Assembly: GCA_023386675.1 (NCBI GenBank)
Contig: JAEWJG010000329.1
Span: 1-5,185 of the forward strand
Origin: Actinomycetes bacterium
Lineage (GTDB): Bacteria; Actinomycetota; Actinomycetes; Actinomycetales; Microbacteriaceae
Reading direction: 5' to 3'
Length of the DNA: 5,185 bases
Position numbers and translations under genes: made by a program. Below are positions 1 to 4,484 of this stretch, piece by piece. Within the stretch, counting starts at the first letter, position 1; the number at the start of each line of letters is the position of its first letter. The notes below the pieces were generated by a model, which saw only the letters and a program-made list of their open reading frames with translations, made no database searches and had not been told where the DNA came from.

Positions 1-172
1 CCCGTGTCTCGTGGATGCGCTCCAGCTCGATGCGTCCCGGCCCCACCGCGGCGACCCGGACCACGCGCGCTCCTCCGACCTGCTCGGCCGCGCCGAGCCA
101 CCGGAGCCCTGCCGCCTCCGCCTCGAAGAACCGCTCGGGCGCATCCGCCCGCTCCTTCACCACCGTGTCCAC
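1..172 (-). CDS. Fructosamine kinase family protein, N-terminal fragment (3' end off the window)
   Basis: Fifty-seven N-terminal codons are visible before the gene leaves the window at base 1. The translation begins MDTVVKERADAPERFFEAEA and continues with GLRWL and, near the edge, IELERI. The pattern K..(A)DAP..FF..EA.GL.WL followed by a (V/I)LERI strand is typical of the fructosamine kinase/ketosamine-3-kinase family, which phosphorylates sugar groups on glycated proteins or amines and has a protein-kinase-like (APH) fold. K6 is probably the ATP-anchoring lysine. I chose the GTG at 172-170 because the frame is closed by TAG at 184-182, a GGGTGG stretch lies a few bases upstream, and the resulting start resembles the short actinobacterial form. 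GTG at 163 or 160 is possible; the latter would give a GTGA overlap with the VanZ stop. It overlaps the end of the upstream VanZ-like gene, suggesting co-transcription and translational coupling. Identity rests on a short fragment. Confidence 0.72.
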   Translation of the reverse strand, partial: MDTVVKERADAPERFFEAEAAGLRWLGAAEQVGGARVVRVAAVGPGRIELERIHETR

Positions 173-594
173 GCCGCCACCCTACGTCCCTGCCGACGCC
201 CGGTCGCGAGCGCCACGACGGCCACCCCGATCAGCGTCCCGAGCGTGTTCGCCAGCAGGTCGCGCGGATCGCTCACGCGCTCCGGGAGGAACAGCTGCGT
301 GAACTCGATGGCCAGCGTCGCCGCCACCCCCATCGCGACCGCCACCCACCACCGCCAGACGCCGAGCAGCAGCGTGAACAGCACGCCCATCGGCACGAAG
401 AGCAGGATGTTGGCCGTGAACTCGGCGACGTCGTAGTCCACCCAGCCGAGGCCGGGCACCGCCGAAACCGCTCGGAGCAGCGCGCGCAGCAGCGGGTTGC
501 CCGCTGGCGCGGGCGGTGCAGGGTCGAGCGTGATCACCGCGACCGCGAGCAGGTAGACGGCGGTCAGGATGGGCAGCACGGCTCGACGGCGCAT
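157..594 (-). CDS. VanZ-like family small membrane protein
   Basis: A 145-residue protein with four hydrophobic segments: about residues 6-24 (VLPILTAVYLLAVAVITL), then two central spans containing FTANILLFVPMGVLF and VAMGVAATLAIEFTQLF, and a last one around ANTLGTLIGVAVVALA. The motifs N-I-L-L-F-x-P-x-G, I-E-x-T-Q-L-F-L-P-x-R and D-P-R-D-L-L-A-N-T-L-G match the conserved core of VanZ-like proteins. VanZ itself gives low-level teicoplanin resistance in enterococcal clusters, but most family members are uncharacterised inner-membrane proteins, so no resistance role is implied. The start is uncertain: AGGAGG sits directly against the ATG at 594 with no spacer, while an in-frame GTG at 612 has no clear ribosome binding site. 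The gene is divergent from the LtrA-family gene, whose start is only a few bases away, and its end overlaps the fructosamine-kinase-like gene. The C-terminus is arginine-rich, as expected for a cytoplasmic tail. Confidence 0.85.
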   Translation of the reverse strand: MRRRAVLPILTAVYLLAVAVITLDPAPPAPAGNPLLRALLRAVSAVPGLGWVDYDVAEFTANILLFVPMGVLFTLLLGVWRWWVAVAMGVAATLAIEFTQLFLPERVSDPRDLLANTLGTLIGVAVVALATGRRQGRRVAAWTRW

Positions 595-612
595 CCTCCT
601 ATGCTGGCGCAC

Positions 613-1824
613 ATGACCAGTGCGTTCCGCATCCCCATGACCGGGCGCTCCACCGACGAGCGGCATCGCGTCTCCAGCCCCCTGGAGCTGCTGTTCGATC
701 TGACCTTCGTCGTCGCCATCGCCCAGGTCGCCGGACAGCTCGCGCACGCCGGCGAGGGCGGTCACGTGCTGGACCGGTTGCCGTTCTACTTCATGGTCTT
801 CTTCGCCATCTGGTGGGCGTGGATGAACTTCACCTGGTTCGCGTCCGCCTACGACACCGACGACGTACCCTACCGGCTGATGACGCTCGTGCAGATGGCC
901 GGCGTGCTCGTGCTGGCCGCCGGGGTGCCCGCCGCGTTCGACGAGCAGAACTTCACGGCGATCATCGTCGGGTACCTGATCATGCGGTTCGCGCTGATCG
1001 GGCAGTGGGTCCGCGCGGGCATCGAGGACCCGGCGGGCCGGCGCACGGCGTTCCGGTACGCCGGCGGCGTGGCCATCGTTCAGGTGCTCTGGGTCGCGTA
1101 CGGATTCGTGCCGCCGCACCTCGCCGTCTGGTTCTTCCCCCTCGGCGCAGCGCTGGAGCTCGCGGTGCCGCTTTGGGCGGAGCGCACAGGGATGACGTCG
1201 TGGCACCCGCACCACATCGCCGAGCGCTACGGGCTGTTCACGATCATCGTGCTCGGCGAGTCGGTGTCGGCCTCTGCGGTCGGCGTGCAGCAGGCGCTGG
1301 CGAGGAGCGGATTCACGGCCTCGCTGGTGTGGATCGCGTCCGCCGCCCTGGTGCTGCTGTTCGCGCTGTGGTGGCTGTACTTCCTGGAGCCCGCGGCCGA
1401 GGGGCTGAGCAGCAAGCGCGGGAGGTCGTACTACTGGGGGTACGGCCACTACTTCGTGTTCGCATCCCTCGCGGCTCTCGGCGCCGGGCTGGAGGTCGCC
1501 GTGCAGGCCGGGGCGGCGGACGGGCACTCCTCCGAGACGGCGGTCGAGTACGCGATCGCGGTGCCGGTCGCGGTCTTCCTGCTGATGCTTTACATCCTGC
1601 ACGCGCCGCTCGTGGACGAGGTGGTCATCCGGCCGCTCAAGACCGGTATCGCGATCGCGCTGGTGCTGCTGCTGCCGCTCGCCTCCCCGGTGCTCGGGCT
1701 GGTGGGCGTGACCGTCGGCATCGCGCTGGTCGCGTCGGCGCTCGTCGCAGCGACGCTGATCGACCGCGCTGTCGTCGCGCGATCGCACGAGAAGGAGGCG
1801 GCGGCCGCCCGGGCCTTGCCCTGA
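613..1824 (+). CDS. Low temperature requirement protein A (LtrA) family membrane protein
   Basis: A 403-residue polytopic membrane protein with about 12 hydrophobic segments. The N-terminal signature is RVSSPLELLFDLTFVVAIAQ (about residues 19-38), closely matching the (T/S)PLELFFDLVFVxAxxQ hallmark of LtrA proteins. The second hallmark, HHIAERYGLFTIIVLGES, lies at about residues 200-217 with conserved charged residues inside a membrane region. LtrA was named from a Listeria mutant unable to grow at low temperature; the biochemical activity is not established, so no substrate can be given. The start at 613 is a choice among in-frame ATGs at 601, 613 and 637. None has a convincing Shine-Dalgarno sequence, so translation may be leaderless or start at 637 (MTGRSTDERHRV), which would leave the family core intact. 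The open frame extends far upstream, but that part lies antisense to the VanZ-like gene and has no family features. A small gene follows 26 bases downstream on the same strand. Confidence 0.9.
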   Translation: MTSAFRIPMTGRSTDERHRVSSPLELLFDLTFVVAIAQVAGQLAHAGEGGHVLDRLPFYFMVFFAIWWAWMNFTWFASAYDTDDVPYRLMTLVQMAGVLVLAAGVPAAFDEQNFTAIIVGYLIMRFALIGQWVRAGIEDPAGRRTAFRYAGGVAIVQVLWVAYGFVPPHLAVWFFPLGAALELAVPLWAERTGMTSWHPHHIAERYGLFTIIVLGESVSASAVGVQQALARSGFTASLVWIASAALVLLFALWWLYFLEPAAEGLSSKRGRSYYWGYGHYFVFASLAALGAGLEVAVQAGAADGHSSETAVEYAIAVPVAVFLLMLYILHAPLVDEVVIRPLKTGIAIALVLLLPLASPVLGLVGVTVGIALVASALVAATLIDRAVVARSHEKEAAAARALP

Positions 1825-1850
1825 GGCGACCGCCGCGGTTGGCTCGGATC

Positions 1851-2018
1851 ATGACCCAACGAGACGACCGCGCCGATCAGCTGACGACCGCACCCGCCGC
1901 CGACGAGAGCGACGCGGACCCCCGCATCGACGTCTCCGAGGGCGAGGACGGCCGTCGCCGCATCGACATCCGCGACGACGCAAAGGTGCGCCCGGGCTCG
2001 GATCCTTCGGACCGGTGA
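1851..2018 (+). CDS. Small acidic protein of unknown function (55 aa)
   Basis: A 55-residue reading frame starting at ATG 1851, 26 bases after the LtrA-family stop. I do not recognise a characterised family. It is very polar, with no membrane segment, signal peptide or cysteine. It is rich in Asp, Arg and Glu and has two similar short motifs, PRIDVSEGEDG and RRIDIRDD, that read like two beta-strand edges in an otherwise disordered acidic chain. Support for coding: about 85% of codons end in G or C, the two RID motifs are in frame, and position suggests co-transcription with the LtrA-family gene. Against: no strong ribosome binding site precedes the ATG, and the last codons form one arm of a perfect inverted repeat likely to be the terminator. 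Coupled translation after the LtrA stop could explain the weak start signal. Function unknown. Confidence 0.55.
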   Translation: MTQRDDRADQLTTAPAADESDADPRIDVSEGEDGRRRIDIRDDAKVRPGSDPSDR

Positions 2019-2028
2019 GCCCGGGCGC
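1988..2028. terminator. 12-bp perfect inverted repeat, probable bidirectional terminator
   Basis: GCGCCCGGGCTC at 1988-1999 is exactly repeated in reverse complement as GAGCCCGGGCGC at 2017-2028, with a 17-base loop. It lies between two convergent genes: the small acidic gene on the plus strand (its stop is inside the right arm) and the GH43 gene on the minus strand, whose stop codon is 17 bases beyond. No U-tract follows on either side, which is common in high-GC actinobacteria where long GC stems are thought to suffice or to act with Rho. Being symmetrical, it could end transcription from both sides. Confidence 0.65.
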
Positions 2029-2045
2029 ATCCGGGACTGCGCCGG

Positions 2046-3926
2046 CTAGCCGCCGTTACCGCGCGCCGCGGCGTAGACGCGGACGTAGTCGAACGTCGTC
2101 GTGAACCCGGCGGCCGCCATCGAGACGAGCCCCAGCCGTGGCGGCGTCGCGGTCAGCGGCGTCGTCCAGGTGCCCGCGGTGTCCCACGTCGCTCCGTCGT
2201 CCTTGCTGGTCGTCGCGGTGTAGACGTTCTCGGTCGCCGTGTGGGTTCGGGTGAGCCGGAGCGTCGTCCACTCGCCGACGGGGCCGCCGACGGAGTTGCC
2301 GTAGGCCGGGTAGCCCGGGCCCTCCGGCGTCTCCCGCTTGCCGAACTCCGTCTGGCGGGTCTCCCAGATGGATGTGACGGCGAGCTTCACGAAGTCGGCG
2401 TCGTCCTGGTAGATGACCAGGCCGCCCTGGGCGTAGTTCTGGCAGCAGCCGGCGCGCGGGACCGTCGTCTTGACGCGGGTCTCGACCGTGTAGTCGCCGC
2501 TCGGGAGCGCGCGGACCGGCAGACCGGCCGCGCCGGCGTCCGGGCCGAGATCGGCCGCCTGCATCTGCCAGTTCAGCACGCCGCCTGAGACCGAGCGGGT
2601 GGATGCGCCCGGGTCGCGGATCCACGTCCAGGCGGGGTCCATCGCGTGGCCGCCGAACTCGTCCGAGTAGGCCGGGAGCTTCGGCCCTCGCGGCAGCGGC
2701 CCGACGAACGCCGGGTGGTACGCGGGAGGCTGACCGGCGGTGACGACCGGCGCCGGCTGCGGGCTGTCGGAGGGCCCCGCTCCCCCGCGGACGACCGGCC
2801 AGCCGTCCTTCCAGTCGAGCGGGTCCATCAGCACCGGGCGCTTGGTGTACGTGCCGGCACCGGCGACATACGGGTCGGTGCGGTCGACCGCGTGGTACAG
2901 CATCCACTCCTGGCCGGCGGCGTCGACCGTGCTGGTGACGTGACCGGGGCCGACCCAGCGGTTGCCGTTCTGGTGCAGGACGGGCGTGCCGCCGACCCGC
3001 GAGTCGAGCAGCGATGTCCCGGTGCGGTCGACGAACGGCCCCGTGGGCGATGTGGAGCGCCCGGCGAAGACGCCGTACCCGGTCAGCGGGCCGTTGCAGC
3101 AGTTCGTCGCCGAGCCGAGCAGGTAGAAGTAGCCGCCGTGCCGGACGACGTGCGTGCCCTCGTACCGGTTCGGGATGGCGACCTGCACCTGGCTCTCGGG
3201 GTCGGAATGGAGGCCGTCGGCGCTCACCGTGCGCACGGACAGGCCACCGTAGTAGCTGCCGAAGTACAGGTAGTTCGTGCCGCCGACGGAGAGGAACTCG
3301 GGGTCGTAGACCCAGCGGCGGTCGTTGGGGTCGGTGTTGCCCGGCGACGGCATCGGCTCGACCACGGGGCCGCCGGAGTCCGTCCACGGACCCGCCGGGC
3401 TGTCGCTCGTCGCGACGCCGATCGCCGAGCCTCCGCCGGGCGTGATCGTGTTGGTCGCGGTGTAGTACAGCAGGTAGCGTCCGCCGACGTACACGACGTC
3501 GGGCGCCCACATGTCGCCGTTCCCGATCCACGCCGGGCGGGTCGGCAGGGCCTCGCGGACGAAGCTCCAGTGCACGAGGTCGGTGGAGCGGTAGGTCGGG
3601 ATGCTCGAGAAGACGAGCGAGCCGTCCGGGTTGCGCAGGGACGAGTCGATGACGTCGCGGGTGCAGTAGAGGTACCAGGCCGGGTCGGCGGGATCCTGCG
3701 AGCGGACGACGTCGGGGTCGGCGCACTGCTCGGCGCGCTTTCCGTTGCCGAGGTCGAGGTCGAGCGGGTTGCTGTAGGTGGCGTGCGGGGTGCCGTGGCC
3801 GTCGGGAGCCGCGGCGGGTGCGGCGACCCCGGGCGCGGCCGCGGCCGGTGCGGCGAGGGATGGGATGCCGACGGCCAACGCCAGCGCTGTAAGCGCGGCG
3901 AGGATGGGTCTGGACGGATGACGCAT
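2046..3926 (-). CDS. Secreted glycoside hydrolase family 43 protein with C-terminal concanavalin-like domain
   Basis: A 626-residue exported enzyme, probably acting on arabinose- or xylose-containing plant polysaccharides (arabinanase, arabinofuranosidase or xylosidase; the exact substrate cannot be read from sequence). Residues 1-31 form a Sec-type signal peptide: basic start, hydrophobic core ILAALTALALAVGI, and an Ala-rich cleavage zone. The five-bladed propeller region spans about 50-385. The GH43 acidic triad is visible: D70 in CADPDVV (general base), D143 in WAPDVVY (pKa modulator and orientation) and E256 in YEGTHVV (general acid). H329 in GPGHVTST matches the conserved metal-site histidine of arabinanases. 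From about 417 (LPAYSDEF) to the end is a laminin-G/concanavalin-like or DUF1349-type beta-sandwich with the segment GGLVIYQDDADFVKL. Two vicinal Cys pairs occur, C276-C277 and C494-C495. The start at 3926 is chosen over ATG 3962 because AAGGGGAG at 3935-3942 lies 8 bases upstream and the signal peptide then starts properly. There is no cell-wall sorting signal. Confidence 0.92.
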   Translation of the reverse strand: MRHPSRPILAALTALALAVGIPSLAAPAAAAPGVAAPAAAPDGHGTPHATYSNPLDLDLGNGKRAEQCADPDVVRSQDPADPAWYLYCTRDVIDSSLRNPDGSLVFSSIPTYRSTDLVHWSFVREALPTRPAWIGNGDMWAPDVVYVGGRYLLYYTATNTITPGGGSAIGVATSDSPAGPWTDSGGPVVEPMPSPGNTDPNDRRWVYDPEFLSVGGTNYLYFGSYYGGLSVRTVSADGLHSDPESQVQVAIPNRYEGTHVVRHGGYFYLLGSATNCCNGPLTGYGVFAGRSTSPTGPFVDRTGTSLLDSRVGGTPVLHQNGNRWVGPGHVTSTVDAAGQEWMLYHAVDRTDPYVAGAGTYTKRPVLMDPLDWKDGWPVVRGGAGPSDSPQPAPVVTAGQPPAYHPAFVGPLPRGPKLPAYSDEFGGHAMDPAWTWIRDPGASTRSVSGGVLNWQMQAADLGPDAGAAGLPVRALPSGDYTVETRVKTTVPRAGCCQNYAQGGLVIYQDDADFVKLAVTSIWETRQTEFGKRETPEGPGYPAYGNSVGGPVGEWTTLRLTRTHTATENVYTATTSKDDGATWDTAGTWTTPLTATPPRLGLVSMAAAGFTTTFDYVRVYAAARGNGG

Positions 3927-3948
3927 GACGAGAACTCCCCTTCGAGTC

Positions 3949-3962
3949 GTGACGTGCGTCAC
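3949..3962. promoter_or_regulatory. Interrupted palindrome at the predicted GH43 transcription start
   Basis: GTGACG and CGTCAC are exact reverse complements separated by two bases. The site lies just downstream of the proposed GH43 -10 box, spans the expected transcription start, and is only four bases from the second palindrome at 3967-3978. Position and symmetry suit a second operator or a second half of a complex binding site. It might instead be a short RNA hairpin at the extreme 5' end of the transcript, though a two-base loop is too tight without opening a pair. Confidence 0.4.
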
Positions 3963-3991
3963 ACGCTACAGCGCTGTAAAGACGCTGCCAA
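3963..3991 (-). promoter_or_regulatory. Probable GH43 promoter
   Basis: On the minus strand, TTGGCA (3986-3991; close to the TTGACA consensus) is followed after exactly 17 bases by TAGCGT (3963-3968; three of six bases of TATAAT, including the key T, A and final T). The expected start of transcription is about 3956-3957, leaving a leader of about 30 bases before the GH43 ATG, with its ribosome binding site at 3935-3942. The promoter lies downstream of the rpsO terminator, so GH43 appears to be separately expressed. The -10 box is imperfect, as expected for a regulated gene. Confidence 0.5.
3967..3978. promoter_or_regulatory. LacI-family-like operator in the GH43 promoter
   Basis: TACAGCGCTGTA is a perfect 12-bp palindrome with a central GCGC. 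Operators of LacI/GalR-family sugar repressors typically are symmetrical with a central CG step. It overlaps the proposed -10 box and most of the spacer of the GH43 promoter, where a bound repressor would block RNA polymerase. This suggests induction by a breakdown product of the GH43 substrate. No repressor gene is in the window, so the regulator is inferred. Confidence 0.55.
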
Positions 3992-4022
3992 GAGCACGAA
4001 CGCCCGATCCCGCACAAACAGA

Positions 4023-4053
4023 ACGGGCCGCCACCCCAGAGGTGACGGCCCGT
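4023..4053 (-). terminator. Intrinsic terminator of rpsO
   Basis: A 13-bp stem (4023-4035 with 4041-4053) and a five-base loop. Read on the minus strand the stem is complete, with one G-U pair at 4031/4045; read on the plus strand the same position is a C-A mismatch, so the structure favours the minus-strand transcript. It is followed in that direction by the U-rich run UUCUGUUUGUG. It starts about 40 bases after the rpsO stop and isolates the downstream GH43 promoter from rpsO transcription. Confidence 0.85.
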
Positions 4054-4092
4054 CGTGAAGAAGTTCGCGGTCGAATTATCGACACTCGCCTG

Positions 4093-4362
4093 TTATCGGC
4101 GCAGCCCCAGACGCTCGATGAGCGTGCGGTAGCGGCTGATGTCGATGTCCGCCAGGTAGCCCAGCAGACGGCGACGCTGACCGACCAGCAGAAGCAGGCC
4201 ACGACGCGAGTGGTGGTCGTGCTTGTGCTCCTTGAGGTGCTCGGTGAGATCCTTGATCCGCTTGGTCAGGATCGCGACCTGGACCTCGGGGGATCCGGTG
4301 TCACCGGGGTGGGTAGCGTACTCTTCGATGATCGCCTTCTTGGTGTCTGCATCCAGCGCCAT
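4093..4362 (-). CDS. rpsO: 30S ribosomal protein S15
   Basis: An 89-residue protein, the usual length for bacterial S15, which binds the central domain of 16S rRNA early in assembly of the 30S platform and contacts the 50S subunit in a bridge. The sequence is recognisable throughout: THPGDTGSPEVQVAILTKRI in the first third, then LTEHLKEHKHDHHSRRGLL, the basic QRRRLLGYL, and the closing SRYRTLIERLGLRR. The conserved DTGS and the HD-H-SR(R)GL rRNA-contact segments are intact. The start at 4362 is supported by AAAGGGGA (4370-4377) seven bases upstream. It is preceded by its own likely promoter and a leader, and followed by a strong terminator. In many bacteria pnp (polynucleotide phosphorylase) lies next downstream; here the next gene is a secreted glycosidase. 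Confidence 0.98.
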   Translation of the reverse strand: MALDADTKKAIIEEYATHPGDTGSPEVQVAILTKRIKDLTEHLKEHKHDHHSRRGLLLLVGQRRRLLGYLADIDISRYRTLIERLGLRR

Positions 4363-4364
4363 AG

Positions 4365-4375
4365 AGGGATCCCCT
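4365..4375 (-). promoter_or_regulatory. Small hairpin covering the rpsO ribosome binding site
   Basis: On the minus strand AGGG-GAT-CCCT can form a 4-bp stem with a three-base loop that pairs most of the Shine-Dalgarno sequence, ending two bases before the ATG. On its own it is weak. S15 in other bacteria represses its own translation through structures in the rpsO leader, though these differ between lineages, so this is at most a candidate part of such control. Confidence 0.3.
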
Positions 4376-4429
4376 TTCTGCTCGTTGCGCGGTGCCCGGG
4401 GCCGTATGCCTGGGCTCTCTTGATCCGCG

Positions 4430-4460
4430 GCCGTTCGACGGCAACTGGAAGAGTCTACCA
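4430..4460 (-). promoter_or_regulatory. rpsO promoter (extended -10) and start of leader
   Basis: On the minus strand TGGTAGACT gives an extended -10 element: TG at 4459-4460, one base, then TAGACT at 4452-4457 (four of six consensus bases). No good -35 box is visible at the right distance. Transcription would begin near 4445, giving a leader of about 80 bases to the ATG. The first bases of the leader contain GCCGT-CGA-ACGGC (4430-4442), a possible 5-bp hairpin. The position, only about 25 bases from the end of the VOC gene, suggests that rpsO is transcribed on its own. Confidence 0.5.
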
Positions 4461-4484
4461 GAGCCGCCGGGCGCCGGAGCGCGC

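Noticed and set aside
157..594. Glycopeptide resistance role for the VanZ-like gene
   Set aside because: No vanHAX, vanRS or vanY gene is nearby, and VanZ-like domains are widespread in proteins with no link to resistance.
4..612. Long plus-strand extension of the LtrA reading frame upstream of 601
   Set aside because: It lies antisense to the VanZ-like and kinase genes, is Arg/Pro/His-rich low-complexity translation typical of GC-rich shadow frames, and the LtrA family core starts only near residue 19 from ATG 613.
613..1788. Minus-strand extension of the VanZ reading frame across the LtrA gene
   Set aside because: The translation is rich in Arg, His, Gln and Asp, without membrane segments or family features, and lies antisense to the clear LtrA coding sequence.
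3924..3962. Alternative GH43 start at ATG 3962
   Set aside because: It would fall within the palindromic site at the expected transcription start and adds 12 polar residues ahead of the signal peptide, whereas ATG 3926 has a well-spaced AAGGGGAG.
2646..4058. A 470-codon plus-strand open frame opposite the GH43 gene
   Set aside because: Its translation is a monotonous mix of Val, Arg, Gly, Ala and Asp with no domain, while the minus strand shows a signal peptide and GH43 catalytic motifs. It is a shadow frame of a high-GC gene.
4070..4083. GTCGA-ATTA-TCGAC hairpin between the rpsO stop and its terminator
   Set aside because: Only a 5-bp stem, no U-tract, and it lies before a much stronger terminator. 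It could be a minor RNA end feature, but nothing supports a role.
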